This document shows positions 25,799-34,533 of a DNA stretch of 64,000 nucleotides, piece after piece (position 1 is the first letter of the stretch; each line of letters begins with the position of its first letter). Source of the stretch: Croceifilum oryzae (GTDB lineage Bacteria > Bacillota > Bacilli > Thermoactinomycetales > Thermoactinomycetaceae); contig NZ_JAUSUV010000002.1 in the NCBI RefSeq assembly GCF_030814315.1, positions 124,001-188,000 on the forward strand, in the 5' to 3' direction. The notes under the pieces were generated by a model. It saw nothing but the letters and a program-made list of their open reading frames with translations, was not told the origin of the DNA and made no database searches. A program made the translations under genes and the position numbers.

Positions 25799-27418
25799 AT
25801 GAAAAAACGTGGTCTCATTCTTTCTATTGCGGTAACAATGCTTGCTACTTCTTTCTTGGTAGCATGCGGTGGGAAAGATCCGAATGCGGGAAGTGGTAAG
25901 TCCAAAACGCTGATTTATGGGCGTGGCGCTGATTCGGTTGGTCTAGATCCGAGCCAACAAACGGATGGAGAATCGTTAAAGGTTACGAAGCAGGTTTTGG
26001 ATACCTTGGTTGATTACAAAGATGATAGTACGGAAGTAGTCCCAGGACTTGCTGAGAAGTGGGAAAAAACACCGGATGGATTGACATGGACATTTACCTT
26101 GAAGCAGGGAGTTAAGTTCCACGATGGAACTCCGTTTAATGCAGAAGCGGTTGTGTTCAACTTTGAGCGTTGGATGGATAAAAAGAATCCATACCATAAG
26201 GGAGATTTCCCTTACTACGGTTATATGTTTGGTGGCTTCAAAGGAGATAAAGGTCATGTTATGAAAGCGGTTACGGCAGTAGATGAGAAAACAGTCAAGT
26301 TTGAACTGGCTGTGCCACAGGGTCCATTTCTCAATAACTTAGCGATGAGTAGTTTTGGAATCGGTTCCCCAGAAGCCATCAAAAAAGACCCAGAGGGTGT
26401 CAAATTTAATCAGTCACCAGTAGGGACAGGGCCGTTTAAGTTTGTTGAGTGGAAGAAAAATGATAGCATTACGCTTACACGAAATCCCGACTATTACGAA
26501 AAAGGCCTACCTAAGATGGATAAAGTCATCTTTAAATCAATTCCTGATAATGCTGCACGTTTTACTGCTTTGAAATCGGGCGATATCGATATGATGGATG
26601 GTTTGAACCCAGACGATGCGAAGCTAGTAGAGGCGGATAAGAAATTGCAGTTGAAGTTGCGTCCGGGGATGAACGTAGGCTACTTGGCACTTAATACGAC
26701 GAAGAAGCCATTTGATAAACCAGAGGTACGTCAAGCGATCAACCTTGCTACAAATAAAAAGGGCATTATTGAGAGCTTCTTTGCAGGATATGCGAAGCCA
26801 GCTGTGAACCCAATGCCAGATGTAGTGTGGGGCTTTAACAAAGAGGTTCAGGATTATGAGTACAACTTAGAAAAAGCGAAGGCACTCCTTGAGAAAGCAG
26901 GCTATCCAAACGGCTTTGAAGTGGAATTCTATGCAATGACGGAACCACGCCCGTATATGCCAAACGGGAAAAAAGTGGCGGAGTTTATGCAAGAAGATTT
27001 AAAGAAAATCGGTATTACCGCTAAGATCGTTACGTATGACTGGCAAACTTATAAAGACCGTGTTGGAAAAGGGGAGCATCAAATGGCTCTCTATGGTTGG
27101 ACGGGAGATAATGGAGATCCAGATAACTTCCTTTATGTCTTGCTAGACAAAGATAATACACGTACTCCTGATGCAGGAAATGTTGCTTTCTATAAAAATG
27201 ATACCTTGCATGACACCCTCATTAAGGCTCAACAATCAACAGATCAAAAAGCTCGGACCGATTTATATCAAAAAGCACAAGAAATCATTAAGAAAGATGC
27301 TCCTTGGGTACCATTGGTTCATGCCACTGTTCCAGAAGCTGCCCGTGCAGAAATTTCGGGATGGATTCCGCATCCAACTGGATCTGACAAACTGTTAAAC
27401 GTATCCATGGGAAAATAG
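25799..27418 (+). CDS. dppA: Dipeptide-binding lipoprotein (DppA-like, SBP family 5)
   Basis: This is a 539-aa solute-binding lipoprotein. The signal peptide ends with lipobox LVAC, so Cys23 is lipidated. Conserved blocks closely follow E. coli DppA: PGLNVGYL-like (here MNVGYLALN), KKPFDKPEVRQAI, MTEPRPYMPN, and the ligand-site region GEHQMALYGWTGDNGDPDNF. The GWTGDNGDPDNF block strongly favours di-/tripeptide or haem-dipeptide-type ligands over longer oligopeptides. Its own AAGGAGG site, an 88-nt leader and a downstream terminator suggest higher expression than the permeases. Confidence 0.92.
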   Translation: MKKRGLILSIAVTMLATSFLVACGGKDPNAGSGKSKTLIYGRGADSVGLDPSQQTDGESLKVTKQVLDTLVDYKDDSTEVVPGLAEKWEKTPDGLTWTFTLKQGVKFHDGTPFNAEAVVFNFERWMDKKNPYHKGDFPYYGYMFGGFKGDKGHVMKAVTAVDEKTVKFELAVPQGPFLNNLAMSSFGIGSPEAIKKDPEGVKFNQSPVGTGPFKFVEWKKNDSITLTRNPDYYEKGLPKMDKVIFKSIPDNAARFTALKSGDIDMMDGLNPDDAKLVEADKKLQLKLRPGMNVGYLALNTTKKPFDKPEVRQAINLATNKKGIIESFFAGYAKPAVNPMPDVVWGFNKEVQDYEYNLEKAKALLEKAGYPNGFEVEFYAMTEPRPYMPNGKKVAEFMQEDLKKIGITAKIVTYDWQTYKDRVGKGEHQMALYGWTGDNGDPDNFLYVLLDKDNTRTPDAGNVAFYKNDTLHDTLIKAQQSTDQKARTDLYQKAQEIIKKDAPWVPLVHATVPEAARAEISGWIPHPTGSDKLLNVSMGK

Positions 27419-27428
27419 TGAGTATAAC

Positions 27429-27464
27429 AAAGTGGCATTGCGATGATATGCAATGTCACTTTTT
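27429..27464 (+). terminator. Intercistronic (attenuating) terminator between binding protein and permeases
   Basis: AAAGTGGCATTGC pairs with GCAATGTCACTTTT with one mismatch-like G-T pair, followed by TTTT, inside the operon. It would limit read-through and give excess binding protein. Confidence 0.7.
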
Positions 27465-27490
27465 ATACAGAAAAGAGAGGGGAACCGCTC

Positions 27491-28504
27491 ATGATTTCAT
27501 ACATAATCCGACGACTTATTATGCTTATCCCCGTGTTGATTGGCATGTCGATTATCACATTTTCAGTGGTTCATGCAATTCCGGGTGATCCTGCACGAAC
27601 GATCGTAGGTGATAAAGCGACACCAGCTCAGATACAAGAGATTCGTGAAAACTTAGGGCTTGATAAGCCGGCATATATTCAATATTTTACTTATGTAAAA
27701 GATATCTTACGGGGGGATTTGGGAACATCCCTCATAACGAAGCAAGAGATTGCTAAAGAGATAAAACCATTTTTAGCTGCGACAACGGAGTTAGCAGTGG
27801 TTGCGATGCTGATTGCTGTTTTCTTCGGAGTGAACCTCGGGATCCTCTCTGCTTGGAAACAAAATTCGTGGTTTGATTATACGGCTATGTTAATTGCTTT
27901 GATAGGTGTATCGATGCCGATTTTTTGGCTGGGCTTAATGGAGCAGTGGTTTTTTGCCCAAGAGCTTGACTTATTACCCTCTAATGGGCGACTTGATCCA
28001 CGGATGGAATTTGATGCGATTACTAACTTTTATAGTATTGATGCCATTATTCAGGGAAATTGGTACGCTTTTCAGGACGCTATCCTACATTTGATTTTGC
28101 CTGCTGTAGCATTAGGGACGATTCCAATGGCGATTATTGCACGGATGACCCGTTCTAGCATGCTCGAAGTAATGCGCTCTGATTATATCCGAACCGCTCG
28201 TGCAAAAGGGCTGGGAGAGTTTTGGGTCGTGTATAAGCATACATTGAAGAATGCTTTTATTCCGGTGTTAACCGTTGTCGGTTTGCAATTAGGGCTTTTG
28301 CTAGGTGGGGCAGTACTTACAGAGACTATTTTTAGTTGGCCCGGAGTAGGTCGTTATATTTTTGATGCGATTAATGCACGGAACTATCCCGTTATTCAGT
28401 CTGGAATTTTAATTTTGGCTACTATTTTCGTCGTAATTAATTTAATTGTAGATCTGTTATATGCATGGGTCGACCCACGGATCCAATACGGGAAGGGGGA
28501 TTAG
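27491..28504 (+). CDS. dppB: Peptide ABC transporter permease (DppB-like)
   Basis: This encodes a 337-aa inner-membrane permease with about six helices. MISYIIRRLIMLIPVLIG begins the typical DppB/OppB N-terminus, and the EAA-loop motif is visible as YIRTARAKGLGEFWVVYKHTLKNAF. The start is the ATG after AGGGGA; a 16-residue upstream extension to 27443 lies in the terminator hairpin. It is followed by the DppC partner 3 nt downstream. Confidence 0.92.
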   Translation: MISYIIRRLIMLIPVLIGMSIITFSVVHAIPGDPARTIVGDKATPAQIQEIRENLGLDKPAYIQYFTYVKDILRGDLGTSLITKQEIAKEIKPFLAATTELAVVAMLIAVFFGVNLGILSAWKQNSWFDYTAMLIALIGVSMPIFWLGLMEQWFFAQELDLLPSNGRLDPRMEFDAITNFYSIDAIIQGNWYAFQDAILHLILPAVALGTIPMAIIARMTRSSMLEVMRSDYIRTARAKGLGEFWVVYKHTLKNAFIPVLTVVGLQLGLLLGGAVLTETIFSWPGVGRYIFDAINARNYPVIQSGILILATIFVVINLIVDLLYAWVDPRIQYGKGD

Positions 28505-28507
28505 AAG

Positions 28508-29416
28508 ATGAGCGCACATACTCAGCCAGTACCATTTACGAAGCCGGAGCCACCGATTGCTCCAGAAAAAGAAGTAGTAGAATCACCCTTTCGAGACTTT
28601 TTACGAGCTTTTCTAAAACATCGCTCTGCGGTGATTGGAAGTGTCATTGTGCTATCGTTTTTGCTGATTGCCCTTTTCGCTCCGTTGATTACTTCTTACG
28701 AATATACAGCCCGGAGCCAAGCACTCCTGCAAGCTCCGTCTGTGGATCATTGGTTTGGAACGGATGAAATGGGTCGAGATTTATTTACTCGTGTGATTTA
28801 TGGAACCCGAATCTCGCTATGGGTGGGACTTTTTGCTATCTCGGGATCGATTGTTGTGGGAAGTTTCCTCGGCTTGATTGCTGGATTTTATGGAGGGTGG
28901 AGAGATACGATTATCTCCCGTTTTTTTGATATTCTCCTTGCCTTTCCGAGTATTCTATTAGCAATTGCCATTGTCGCGATGTTAGGACGGAGCTTAAGTA
29001 ACGCCCTCTTAGCGATTGCGATTATCAATATTCCGACATTTGGTCGTCTGATGCGCTCGAGAGTGTTAAGTGTAAAATCAGAGGATTATATTCTAGCCGC
29101 GAGGGCAATGGGAATGAAGAATCATCGTATTTTATTTCACCATATTCTTCCGAACTGTTGGACACCGATTATGGTTCAAGGAACACTTGGCTTTGCTACG
29201 GCCGTGATCGAAGCAGCGGCTCTTGGTTTCCTCGGATTAGGAGCTCAACCTCCAGAACCTGAGTGGGGGACGATGCTAGCAGATGCTCGGCAATATATAC
29301 AGCTGGCACCATGGACCATGATCTTCCCGGGAGTAGCGGTAGCATTGACGGTACTTGGCTTTAACTTATTAGGTGACGGTTTACGTGATATATTTGATCC
29401 AAGGATGAAGCAGTGA
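28508..29416 (+). CDS. dppC: Peptide ABC transporter permease (DppC-like)
   Basis: This is the 302-aa second permease. An N-terminal cytosolic stretch, a first helix and the OppC_N segment (residues about 35-90, GTDEMGRDLFTRVIYGTR) precede the transport domain, with EAA loop YILAARAMGMKNHRILFHHILPN. It overlaps nothing and ends the operon, 31 nt before a terminator. Confidence 0.92.
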   Translation: MSAHTQPVPFTKPEPPIAPEKEVVESPFRDFLRAFLKHRSAVIGSVIVLSFLLIALFAPLITSYEYTARSQALLQAPSVDHWFGTDEMGRDLFTRVIYGTRISLWVGLFAISGSIVVGSFLGLIAGFYGGWRDTIISRFFDILLAFPSILLAIAIVAMLGRSLSNALLAIAIINIPTFGRLMRSRVLSVKSEDYILAARAMGMKNHRILFHHILPNCWTPIMVQGTLGFATAVIEAAALGFLGLGAQPPEPEWGTMLADARQYIQLAPWTMIFPGVAVALTVLGFNLLGDGLRDIFDPRMKQ

Positions 29417-29447
29417 GTCTATTTGCAATCTACAAGAAAATACGATA

Positions 29448-29487
29448 AAAGAACAGCCCAGAGGAGTAGTCAGGGTTGTTCTTTTTT
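29448..29487. terminator. Terminator at the end of the peptide transporter operon
   Basis: AAAGAACAGCCC pairs with GGGTTGTTCTTTT and is followed by TTT. A-rich upstream sequence allows it to work for the convergent sat gene too. Confidence 0.82.
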
Positions 29488-29499
29488 GTCGTGGAGTAG

Positions 29500-29519
29500 G
29501 GTCAGATACATGCTCCGAG
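29500..29519 (+). repeat. Solitary end-fragment of the nested-palindrome repeat
   Basis: GGTCAGATACATGCTCCGAG matches 19 of 20 bases of the right end of the repeat copy at 45360-45557. The rest of the element is absent. Confidence 0.5.
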
Positions 29520-29546
29520 ACAGACAAATTTAACTATTTTTCATGG

Positions 29547-30698
29547 TTATCCTTTTGCTAACCCATCGATTAAAACACGAATGACTTCAGGTCGGGAAAA
29601 CTCTGGAGGAGGGACTTCTCCTGCAGTTAACATCTGCCGTACTTTGGTACCTGATAAGATCACATGATCTTCATCTGAGTGGGGACATGTCTTATAAGAA
29701 GCCATCCCCATACAACGTCGACAGTAGAAACTATGTTCAAAAAATAGGGGCTTTATTCCTAGATCGTCAGATGATATCTCTTTAAAGATATGTTGTGAAT
29801 CATAGGTTCCATAATAGTTTCCCACCCCAGCGTGGTCCCGCCCAACGATAAAATGAGTACAGCCATAGTTTTTCCTCGCTATCGCATGGAAGATCGCTTC
29901 TCGTGGACCCGCATAGCGCATAGCGGCTGGGAAGACACCGAGAAGCACACGTTCTGTAGGATAGTAGTGTTCGAGAATGGTCTCGTAACTTTTCATTCGT
30001 ACCTCTGCTGGGATGTCGTCTGCTTTTGTTTCCCCAACGAGTGGATGAAGGAATAGAGCATCAACTGTTTCAAGGGCCACTTTTTGAATATATTCATGGG
30101 CACGATGAACAGGATTACGAGTTTGAAATCCCACGATTGTGTTCCACTGTTGCTCTTGAAAATAGTTTCGTGTATAGGAAGGAGTGAGATGATAGTTTGT
30201 AAAAGGATCTAGTTGAGGGCGCCTCCATAGCCATATCGAGCCGCCTAAGTAAAGAGAGCTTTGTTGCAATAAACTACGAACCCCAGGATGGTTCGGATCA
30301 GTTGTGCGATAGATCGACTGTGCTTCCTTCTGTTGATCCGCTTGATAGATACTTTCTACCTCCACAACCCCTAAGATTGACTGATCTTTCCGTTGTAGAA
30401 AAACGTAATCCGATGAGGCGATGGCATCCCTTTGCTCAGGCTCGATAGATAACGTAATCGGAATCGACCATACAAGCCCATTACATAAACGCATATCTGT
30501 AAGAACGCTATGATAGTCAGCTTCCGTAAGAAATCCAGTTAGTGGGGAAAAGACACCTGTGGCAATGCAATAGAGGTCTGAGAAAGTACGATCTGAGATT
30601 GTGACGACAGGGTATCGTTCTCTCTTTTTGAGCCAATGTTCTATATCAGCATTAGATAATTCTCGCGATACCAATGTACCACCATGTGGTTGGATCAT
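29547..30698 (-). CDS. sat: Sulfate adenylyltransferase (ATP sulfurylase)
   Basis: This encodes a 383-aa enzyme that makes APS from ATP and sulfate. It has [12 protein letters not shown] (the QTRNP/HxxH ATP motif), [12 protein letters not shown] and the C-terminal zinc-type [15 protein letters not shown] set seen in Bacillus Sat. It stands alone: no APS kinase, APS/PAPS reductase or sulfite reductase is nearby, so either those genes are elsewhere or the enzyme works in isolation. The Shine-Dalgarno is AGGAGG. No S-box or T-box leader fits in the 115 nt upstream. Confidence 0.93.
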   Translation of the reverse strand: MIQPHGGTLVSRELSNADIEHWLKKRERYPVVTISDRTFSDLYCIATGVFSPLTGFLTEADYHSVLTDMRLCNGLVWSIPITLSIEPEQRDAIASSDYVFLQRKDQSILGVVEVESIYQADQQKEAQSIYRTTDPNHPGVRSLLQQSSLYLGGSIWLWRRPQLDPFTNYHLTPSYTRNYFQEQQWNTIVGFQTRNPVHRAHEYIQKVALETVDALFLHPLVGETKADDIPAEVRMKSYETILEHYYPTERVLLGVFPAAMRYAGPREAIFHAIARKNYGCTHFIVGRDHAGVGNYYGTYDSQHIFKEISSDDLGIKPLFFEHSFYCRRCMGMASYKTCPHSDEDHVILSGTKVRQMLTAGEVPPPEFSRPEVIRVLIDGLAKG

Positions 30699-30813
30699 AC
30701 ATTTACCTCCTAATCTATTAGAAGCAGAGCTGTTGGCTACTAGAAATGAGATTAAAAGAGTAGAAGGAGAATCTTTTTGAGTATTAATCGATGGTAATTT
30801 TTGCTAAGAACCA

Positions 30814-31455
30814 TTACCTTTGAATATAACAGAGATATCCAATAACTAAACAAACCTGCGCGCCATAATAAGTAACCATAATCACGACATCTGCCCTCTT
30901 AAACGGACGGACAAACTTATTCCAACTCAATGTAAAATCAGATAAATAGAAGAGCAGAGAACCTGCTATGAGCCAATACTGAGATGTAAGCCAAGCCGTA
31001 TAAACCATCGCCGTAATCATGAGGATATAAGCACAAACAGCCAGCACAAATGCAACCGATGAATGCTCCACCATCATAATACGACGAAGAAAAGCCATAT
31101 AAAGAAGTGCGACTAATAGTAAGATCCCAAGACAAAGAAGGGATGTTTGATCCGTTGAAATGGAGAGAAATCCAACTACATATACGATATGAGCAATAAA
31201 AAAGCTAGCTAATCCTTTTAGAAAATGCTTGTCATGGTTAAGTAAAAATAGATCGCCCAAAGCAGAAAGTAGGAGTCCTGCTAATAGGTAGTACCCAAAA
31301 GGCCCTCCGTCAGCTAACGTCATTCCGACTACAAGGCTCCAACAAAGAATAGGTACCGCTTTTAACATTTGGTGGATTTTCTCGTGTTGAAACCAAATCG
31401 CAATGAGATATATCACGGCAATAAAAGAGCCTAAACTTAACAAAAGCTGTGTCAT
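30814..31455 (-). CDS. YhhN family membrane protein (lysoplasmalogenase-like)
   Basis: This encodes a 213-aa polytopic membrane protein with about eight helices. Conserved YhhN/TMEM86 positions include the Gly-Asp in LLSALGDLFLL, His in FFIAHIVYVVGF, and SDFTLSWNKF near the last helices, matching the proposed active site. TMEM86 relatives hydrolyse vinyl-ether lysolipids; bacterial substrates are largely untested. It is divergent from the methionine gamma-lyase gene and tandem with sat, separated by about 115 nt. Confidence 0.83.
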   Translation of the reverse strand: MTQLLLSLGSFIAVIYLIAIWFQHEKIHQMLKAVPILCWSLVVGMTLADGGPFGYYLLAGLLLSALGDLFLLNHDKHFLKGLASFFIAHIVYVVGFLSISTDQTSLLCLGILLLVALLYMAFLRRIMMVEHSSVAFVLAVCAYILMITAMVYTAWLTSQYWLIAGSLLFYLSDFTLSWNKFVRPFKRADVVIMVTYYGAQVCLVIGYLCYIQR

Positions 31456-31604
31456 GTCTATTCACCATCTTATGTTCAATTTTTTGATGTGTTGATTTTG
31501 TTCATTAACATGAGAGAATGTGAAACTGGCATCTTTTCTTACCATTGGAAATGAATAAAACCACTTGTACTTACATTATTCGTGGTTATCTACGTTTTTC
31601 CCTT

Positions 31605-31620
31605 TGGCACGAATCTTGCA
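31605..31620 (+). promoter_or_regulatory. Sigma-54 (-24/-12) promoter of the methionine gamma-lyase gene
   Basis: TGGCAC-GAATC-TTGCA matches the sigma-54 consensus TGGCAC-N5-TTGCW exactly, about 44 nt before the start codon. A bEBP-type activator gene lies just downstream of the lyase. The activator's upstream binding sites could not be pinned down. Confidence 0.85.
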
Positions 31621-31663
31621 TCATTCTATGTAGAAAAAGTTCAACGATGGAAGGGGAATAACA

Positions 31664-32869
31664 ATGGGTGAAATGGTAACGAAAGAAATGCCAAAAGAAT
31701 GGGGATTTGCTACACAAGCGATTCATGGTGACGGGATGAAAGTAGCAGGTGGGATGGGCTCCTTAGTACCTCCGATTTATCAAACTTCAACGTTTGTTTT
31801 TGAAGATGTGGAGCAGGGGGCAAAGCGCTTTGCTGGCTTGGAAGAAGGATTTGTTTATACTCGTTTAGGAAATCCAACTGTACAGTTACTAGAACAGAAG
31901 ATTGCTTTATTAGAAGGGGCGGATGCGGCATTAGCATTTGGTTCTGGAATGGCGGCGATTTCGGCTGTTTTGCTGGGGATGGTGAAATCTGGAGACCACA
32001 TTCTCTGCTCTCGTAGTCTGTATGGCTGTACATTTGGCTTATTAAAGCTGATGGAAGAACGCTATCAAGTTGAGGTCTCACTGATCGAGATGAGGGATGA
32101 GGAAGCGGTTCGCCTCGCAATCCGTCCGAATACAACGTTGATCTACCTAGAGACTCCAGCCAACCCGACTATGGAATTAATCGATTTAGCAATGGTATCA
32201 AAAGTTGCCAAGGAAAATGGGATCTATACAGCAGTGGATAATACATTTTTGTCTCCGTATCTACAGCGTCCCATTGAATATGGATGCGATATTGTTATCC
32301 ATAGTGCAACGAAATATATTGGCGGTCATGGGGATGTGGTGGCAGGTGTGATCGCAGGATCATATGGCATTATGCAACAAATCCAGATGACAACTCAAAA
32401 AGATCTAGGAGGAATTCTCGCTCCTATGGATGCTTTCTTATTGCTCCGAGGACTAAAAACGCTAGCGCTTCGAATGGAGCAACATAATCGTAGTGCTCAG
32501 TTGGTCGCACAGTTTTTAGAATCTCACCCTTCAGTCAATCGAGTCTATTATCCTGGTCTACGAAGCTTTCCGCAGCATGAACTGGCTAAGAAGCAGATGA
32601 AAGGCTTTGGCGGCGTAATCGCTTTTGAATTAACAGGTGGATATGAGGCGGCTGTTCAGATGCTAAACCAATTGAATCTGTGCAGGCTTGCGGTTAGCTT
32701 GGGTGATGTAGATACGTTGATTCAACATCCGGCATCGATGACTCACTCGGGTGTACCTCAAGAAGAAAGATGGAAGATGGGGATTAGCGATGGACTGGTT
32801 CGGCTCTCGGTAGGAATAGAAGAGGTAGAAGATATTATGGAAGATCTTCGTCAAGCGATGGAAAGATAG
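31664..32869 (+). CDS. Methionine gamma-lyase (Cys/Met metabolism PLP enzyme)
   Basis: This is a 401-aa fold-type I PLP enzyme. The Schiff-base Lys is in SATKYIGGHGDVVAG. The MGL-specific region around the active-site Cys (SLYGCTFGLL, equivalent to Cys116 of the Pseudomonas enzyme) and SLGDVDTLIQHPASMTHS are present. The product should split methionine into methanethiol, 2-oxobutyrate and ammonia, feeding sulfur or carbon metabolism. Cystathionine gamma-synthase/lyase is the alternative, but the YGC motif favours MGL. It is transcribed from a sigma-54 promoter, with a clear AAGGGGA ribosome site. Confidence 0.88.
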   Translation: MGEMVTKEMPKEWGFATQAIHGDGMKVAGGMGSLVPPIYQTSTFVFEDVEQGAKRFAGLEEGFVYTRLGNPTVQLLEQKIALLEGADAALAFGSGMAAISAVLLGMVKSGDHILCSRSLYGCTFGLLKLMEERYQVEVSLIEMRDEEAVRLAIRPNTTLIYLETPANPTMELIDLAMVSKVAKENGIYTAVDNTFLSPYLQRPIEYGCDIVIHSATKYIGGHGDVVAGVIAGSYGIMQQIQMTTQKDLGGILAPMDAFLLLRGLKTLALRMEQHNRSAQLVAQFLESHPSVNRVYYPGLRSFPQHELAKKQMKGFGGVIAFELTGGYEAAVQMLNQLNLCRLAVSLGDVDTLIQHPASMTHSGVPQEERWKMGISDGLVRLSVGIEEVEDIMEDLRQAMER

Positions 32870-32937
32870 ATGGTCATGCGAAATAGAGTCAAATTTTGTT
32901 ACAATGGTGATAAATTCGACTCAAAGGATGATCTCCT

Positions 32938-34488
32938 ATGCAGATGATGCTGACTTTTCAGATTGAGACCGAAGATCGTGTGGGGATTACCCATGATGTC
33001 ATGGAGTCATTTTTATCGTTTCAACTGGATATCGTCAAGATGGAAGTGAGGCCTCATTTTATCTATCTGAAGACTCATTTGCTTCCATCTGAGGTGCAAG
33101 ATCAATTGTGTTACCATATTGCGCAAACTTCAGGAGTGAGAAGGGTAAATCTGATCCCTTTTCTCCCTTCCGAATTACATGCCAATGAATTGAAAACAAC
33201 ATTGGCGACGATTAGTAATGGGGTTATCCTCGTCGATTCGAATCTGCGAGTGAACACGATGAATCGAGCAGCGGAGACTCTATTACAAACAGATGAAAAA
33301 AGGTACAAAGGAATGGAATTACCGACTTTATGGGGGATGAAGAAGGAAGACTGCGAGCGATTGATGCAAAAAGAAACATCTCCTCTGACCCTATATATCA
33401 ACGAAACAGAAGTGATTCGCGTCGTTTCGGACTTTTACCCGATTTGTATGTCGGAAAAATATGATGATTCACAAGGATGGGTAGTGGTATTTCGGGATCT
33501 GCAACAAGTAAATGAATGGATCCAATCTGTACAGCGTTCGGGAATGACGCATTTCGAAGAGATTATCCATGAGAGTGAAGGAATGAAGAACTGTATTCAG
33601 ACGGCAAGATGTATAGCGAAAAGCGATGTGACGATCTTTTTATCTGGAGAGAGTGGAACGGGAAAAGAGCTGTTTGCCCGGGCCATTCATTATGAAAGTC
33701 TACGGGCAAATGGTCCCTTTGTCCCGATTAACTGTGCCGCTATTCCGGAGCAATTGCTCGAAAGTGAGTTATTTGGATATGAAGCAGGCTCTTTTACAGG
33801 TGCATCTAAAGAAGGAAAAGCAGGGCTGTTTGAAACGGCTTGTAACGGTACTTTGTTTTTAGATGAGGTGGGCGAGATTCCTCTTCACTTGCAATCGAAA
33901 CTACTGCGCGTTTTAGAAGAAAAATCGATTCGAAGAATTGGGAGTAATAAAGTCATCCCATTACAATTTCGCTTGATCACGGCAACTAATCGAAAATTAG
34001 GCGAATGGGTGAAGCAGGGGAAGTTTCGTGAGGATTTGTATTACCGGTTGCATGTGATTCCGATTGAGATCCCTCCGTTGCGGGAGAGAGAATATGAAAT
34101 TTCCCTACTTGCGAATCATTTTTTGCAAAAAACATGCGAATTGGTGCGACGACCTGTATTGCATCTGTCAGAGTATGCTCGCCAACAGCTGTATCTTCAC
34201 GACTGGCCAGGGAATGTGAGAGAGCTACAAAATGTAATGGAACGTAGTGTCTACTTGTGCCCGGATCACGAGACCGAAATTCACCAAGTTTTGATCTCGC
34301 CTAGCCGAAATGGGTTGGGGAGAAGTGAGATGATCGAGATGGTCGGATTAAAGCCTCATTTAGAGCAGACGGAGAGAAGAATCATTAAAAGTACATTGGA
34401 ACAGCATAAGAGCATTCGTCAAGCTGCTAGACAATTGCGGATGAGCCATACAGCCTTACTCAATAAGATAAAAAAATATCATTTATAA
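32938..34488 (+). CDS. Sigma-54-dependent activator, TyrR-like (ACT-PAS-AAA+-HTH)
   Basis: This encodes a 516-aa bacterial enhancer-binding protein. Residues 1-75 resemble the N-terminal ACT-type amino-acid sensor of TyrR/PhhR; a PAS domain follows (about 80-195). The AAA+ domain (about 205-440) has Walker A GESGTGKE, the sigma-54 contact loop as GSFTGA (consensus GAFTGA, so an A-to-S change), Walker B LFLDEVGE and the sensor Arg region. The C-terminal HTH (about 470-516, IRQAARQLRMSHTALLNKIKKY) is TyrR-type. An amino-acid signal, possibly methionine or aromatic, would activate the adjacent lyase gene. It lies 68 nt after that gene. Confidence 0.9.
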   Translation: MQMMLTFQIETEDRVGITHDVMESFLSFQLDIVKMEVRPHFIYLKTHLLPSEVQDQLCYHIAQTSGVRRVNLIPFLPSELHANELKTTLATISNGVILVDSNLRVNTMNRAAETLLQTDEKRYKGMELPTLWGMKKEDCERLMQKETSPLTLYINETEVIRVVSDFYPICMSEKYDDSQGWVVVFRDLQQVNEWIQSVQRSGMTHFEEIIHESEGMKNCIQTARCIAKSDVTIFLSGESGTGKELFARAIHYESLRANGPFVPINCAAIPEQLLESELFGYEAGSFTGASKEGKAGLFETACNGTLFLDEVGEIPLHLQSKLLRVLEEKSIRRIGSNKVIPLQFRLITATNRKLGEWVKQGKFREDLYYRLHVIPIEIPPLREREYEISLLANHFLQKTCELVRRPVLHLSEYARQQLYLHDWPGNVRELQNVMERSVYLCPDHETEIHQVLISPSRNGLGRSEMIEMVGLKPHLEQTERRIIKSTLEQHKSIRQAARQLRMSHTALLNKIKKYHL

Positions 34489-34491
34489 GAA

Positions 34492-34525
34492 AGCCTCCCA
34501 GATTCGTTTTCGATTCTGGGAGGCT
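34492..34525. terminator. Convergent-gene hairpin terminator
   Basis: AGCCTCCCAGA pairs with TCTGGGAGGCT, extended by TTCG/CGAT, between the activator and the kinase gene. T tracts are poor on both sides. Confidence 0.6.
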
Positions 34526-34533
34526 AATTCATG

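Noticed and set aside
30699-30813. Sulfur riboswitch (S-box) or T-box upstream of sat
   Set aside because: The leader is too short and lacks the conserved S-box stems or T-box sequence.
31456-31600. Possible TyrR boxes (TGTAAA-N6-TTTACA) upstream of the sigma-54 promoter
   Set aside because: Only loose partial matches (TGTTCA, TGTGTTGA) are present; no clear inverted repeat.
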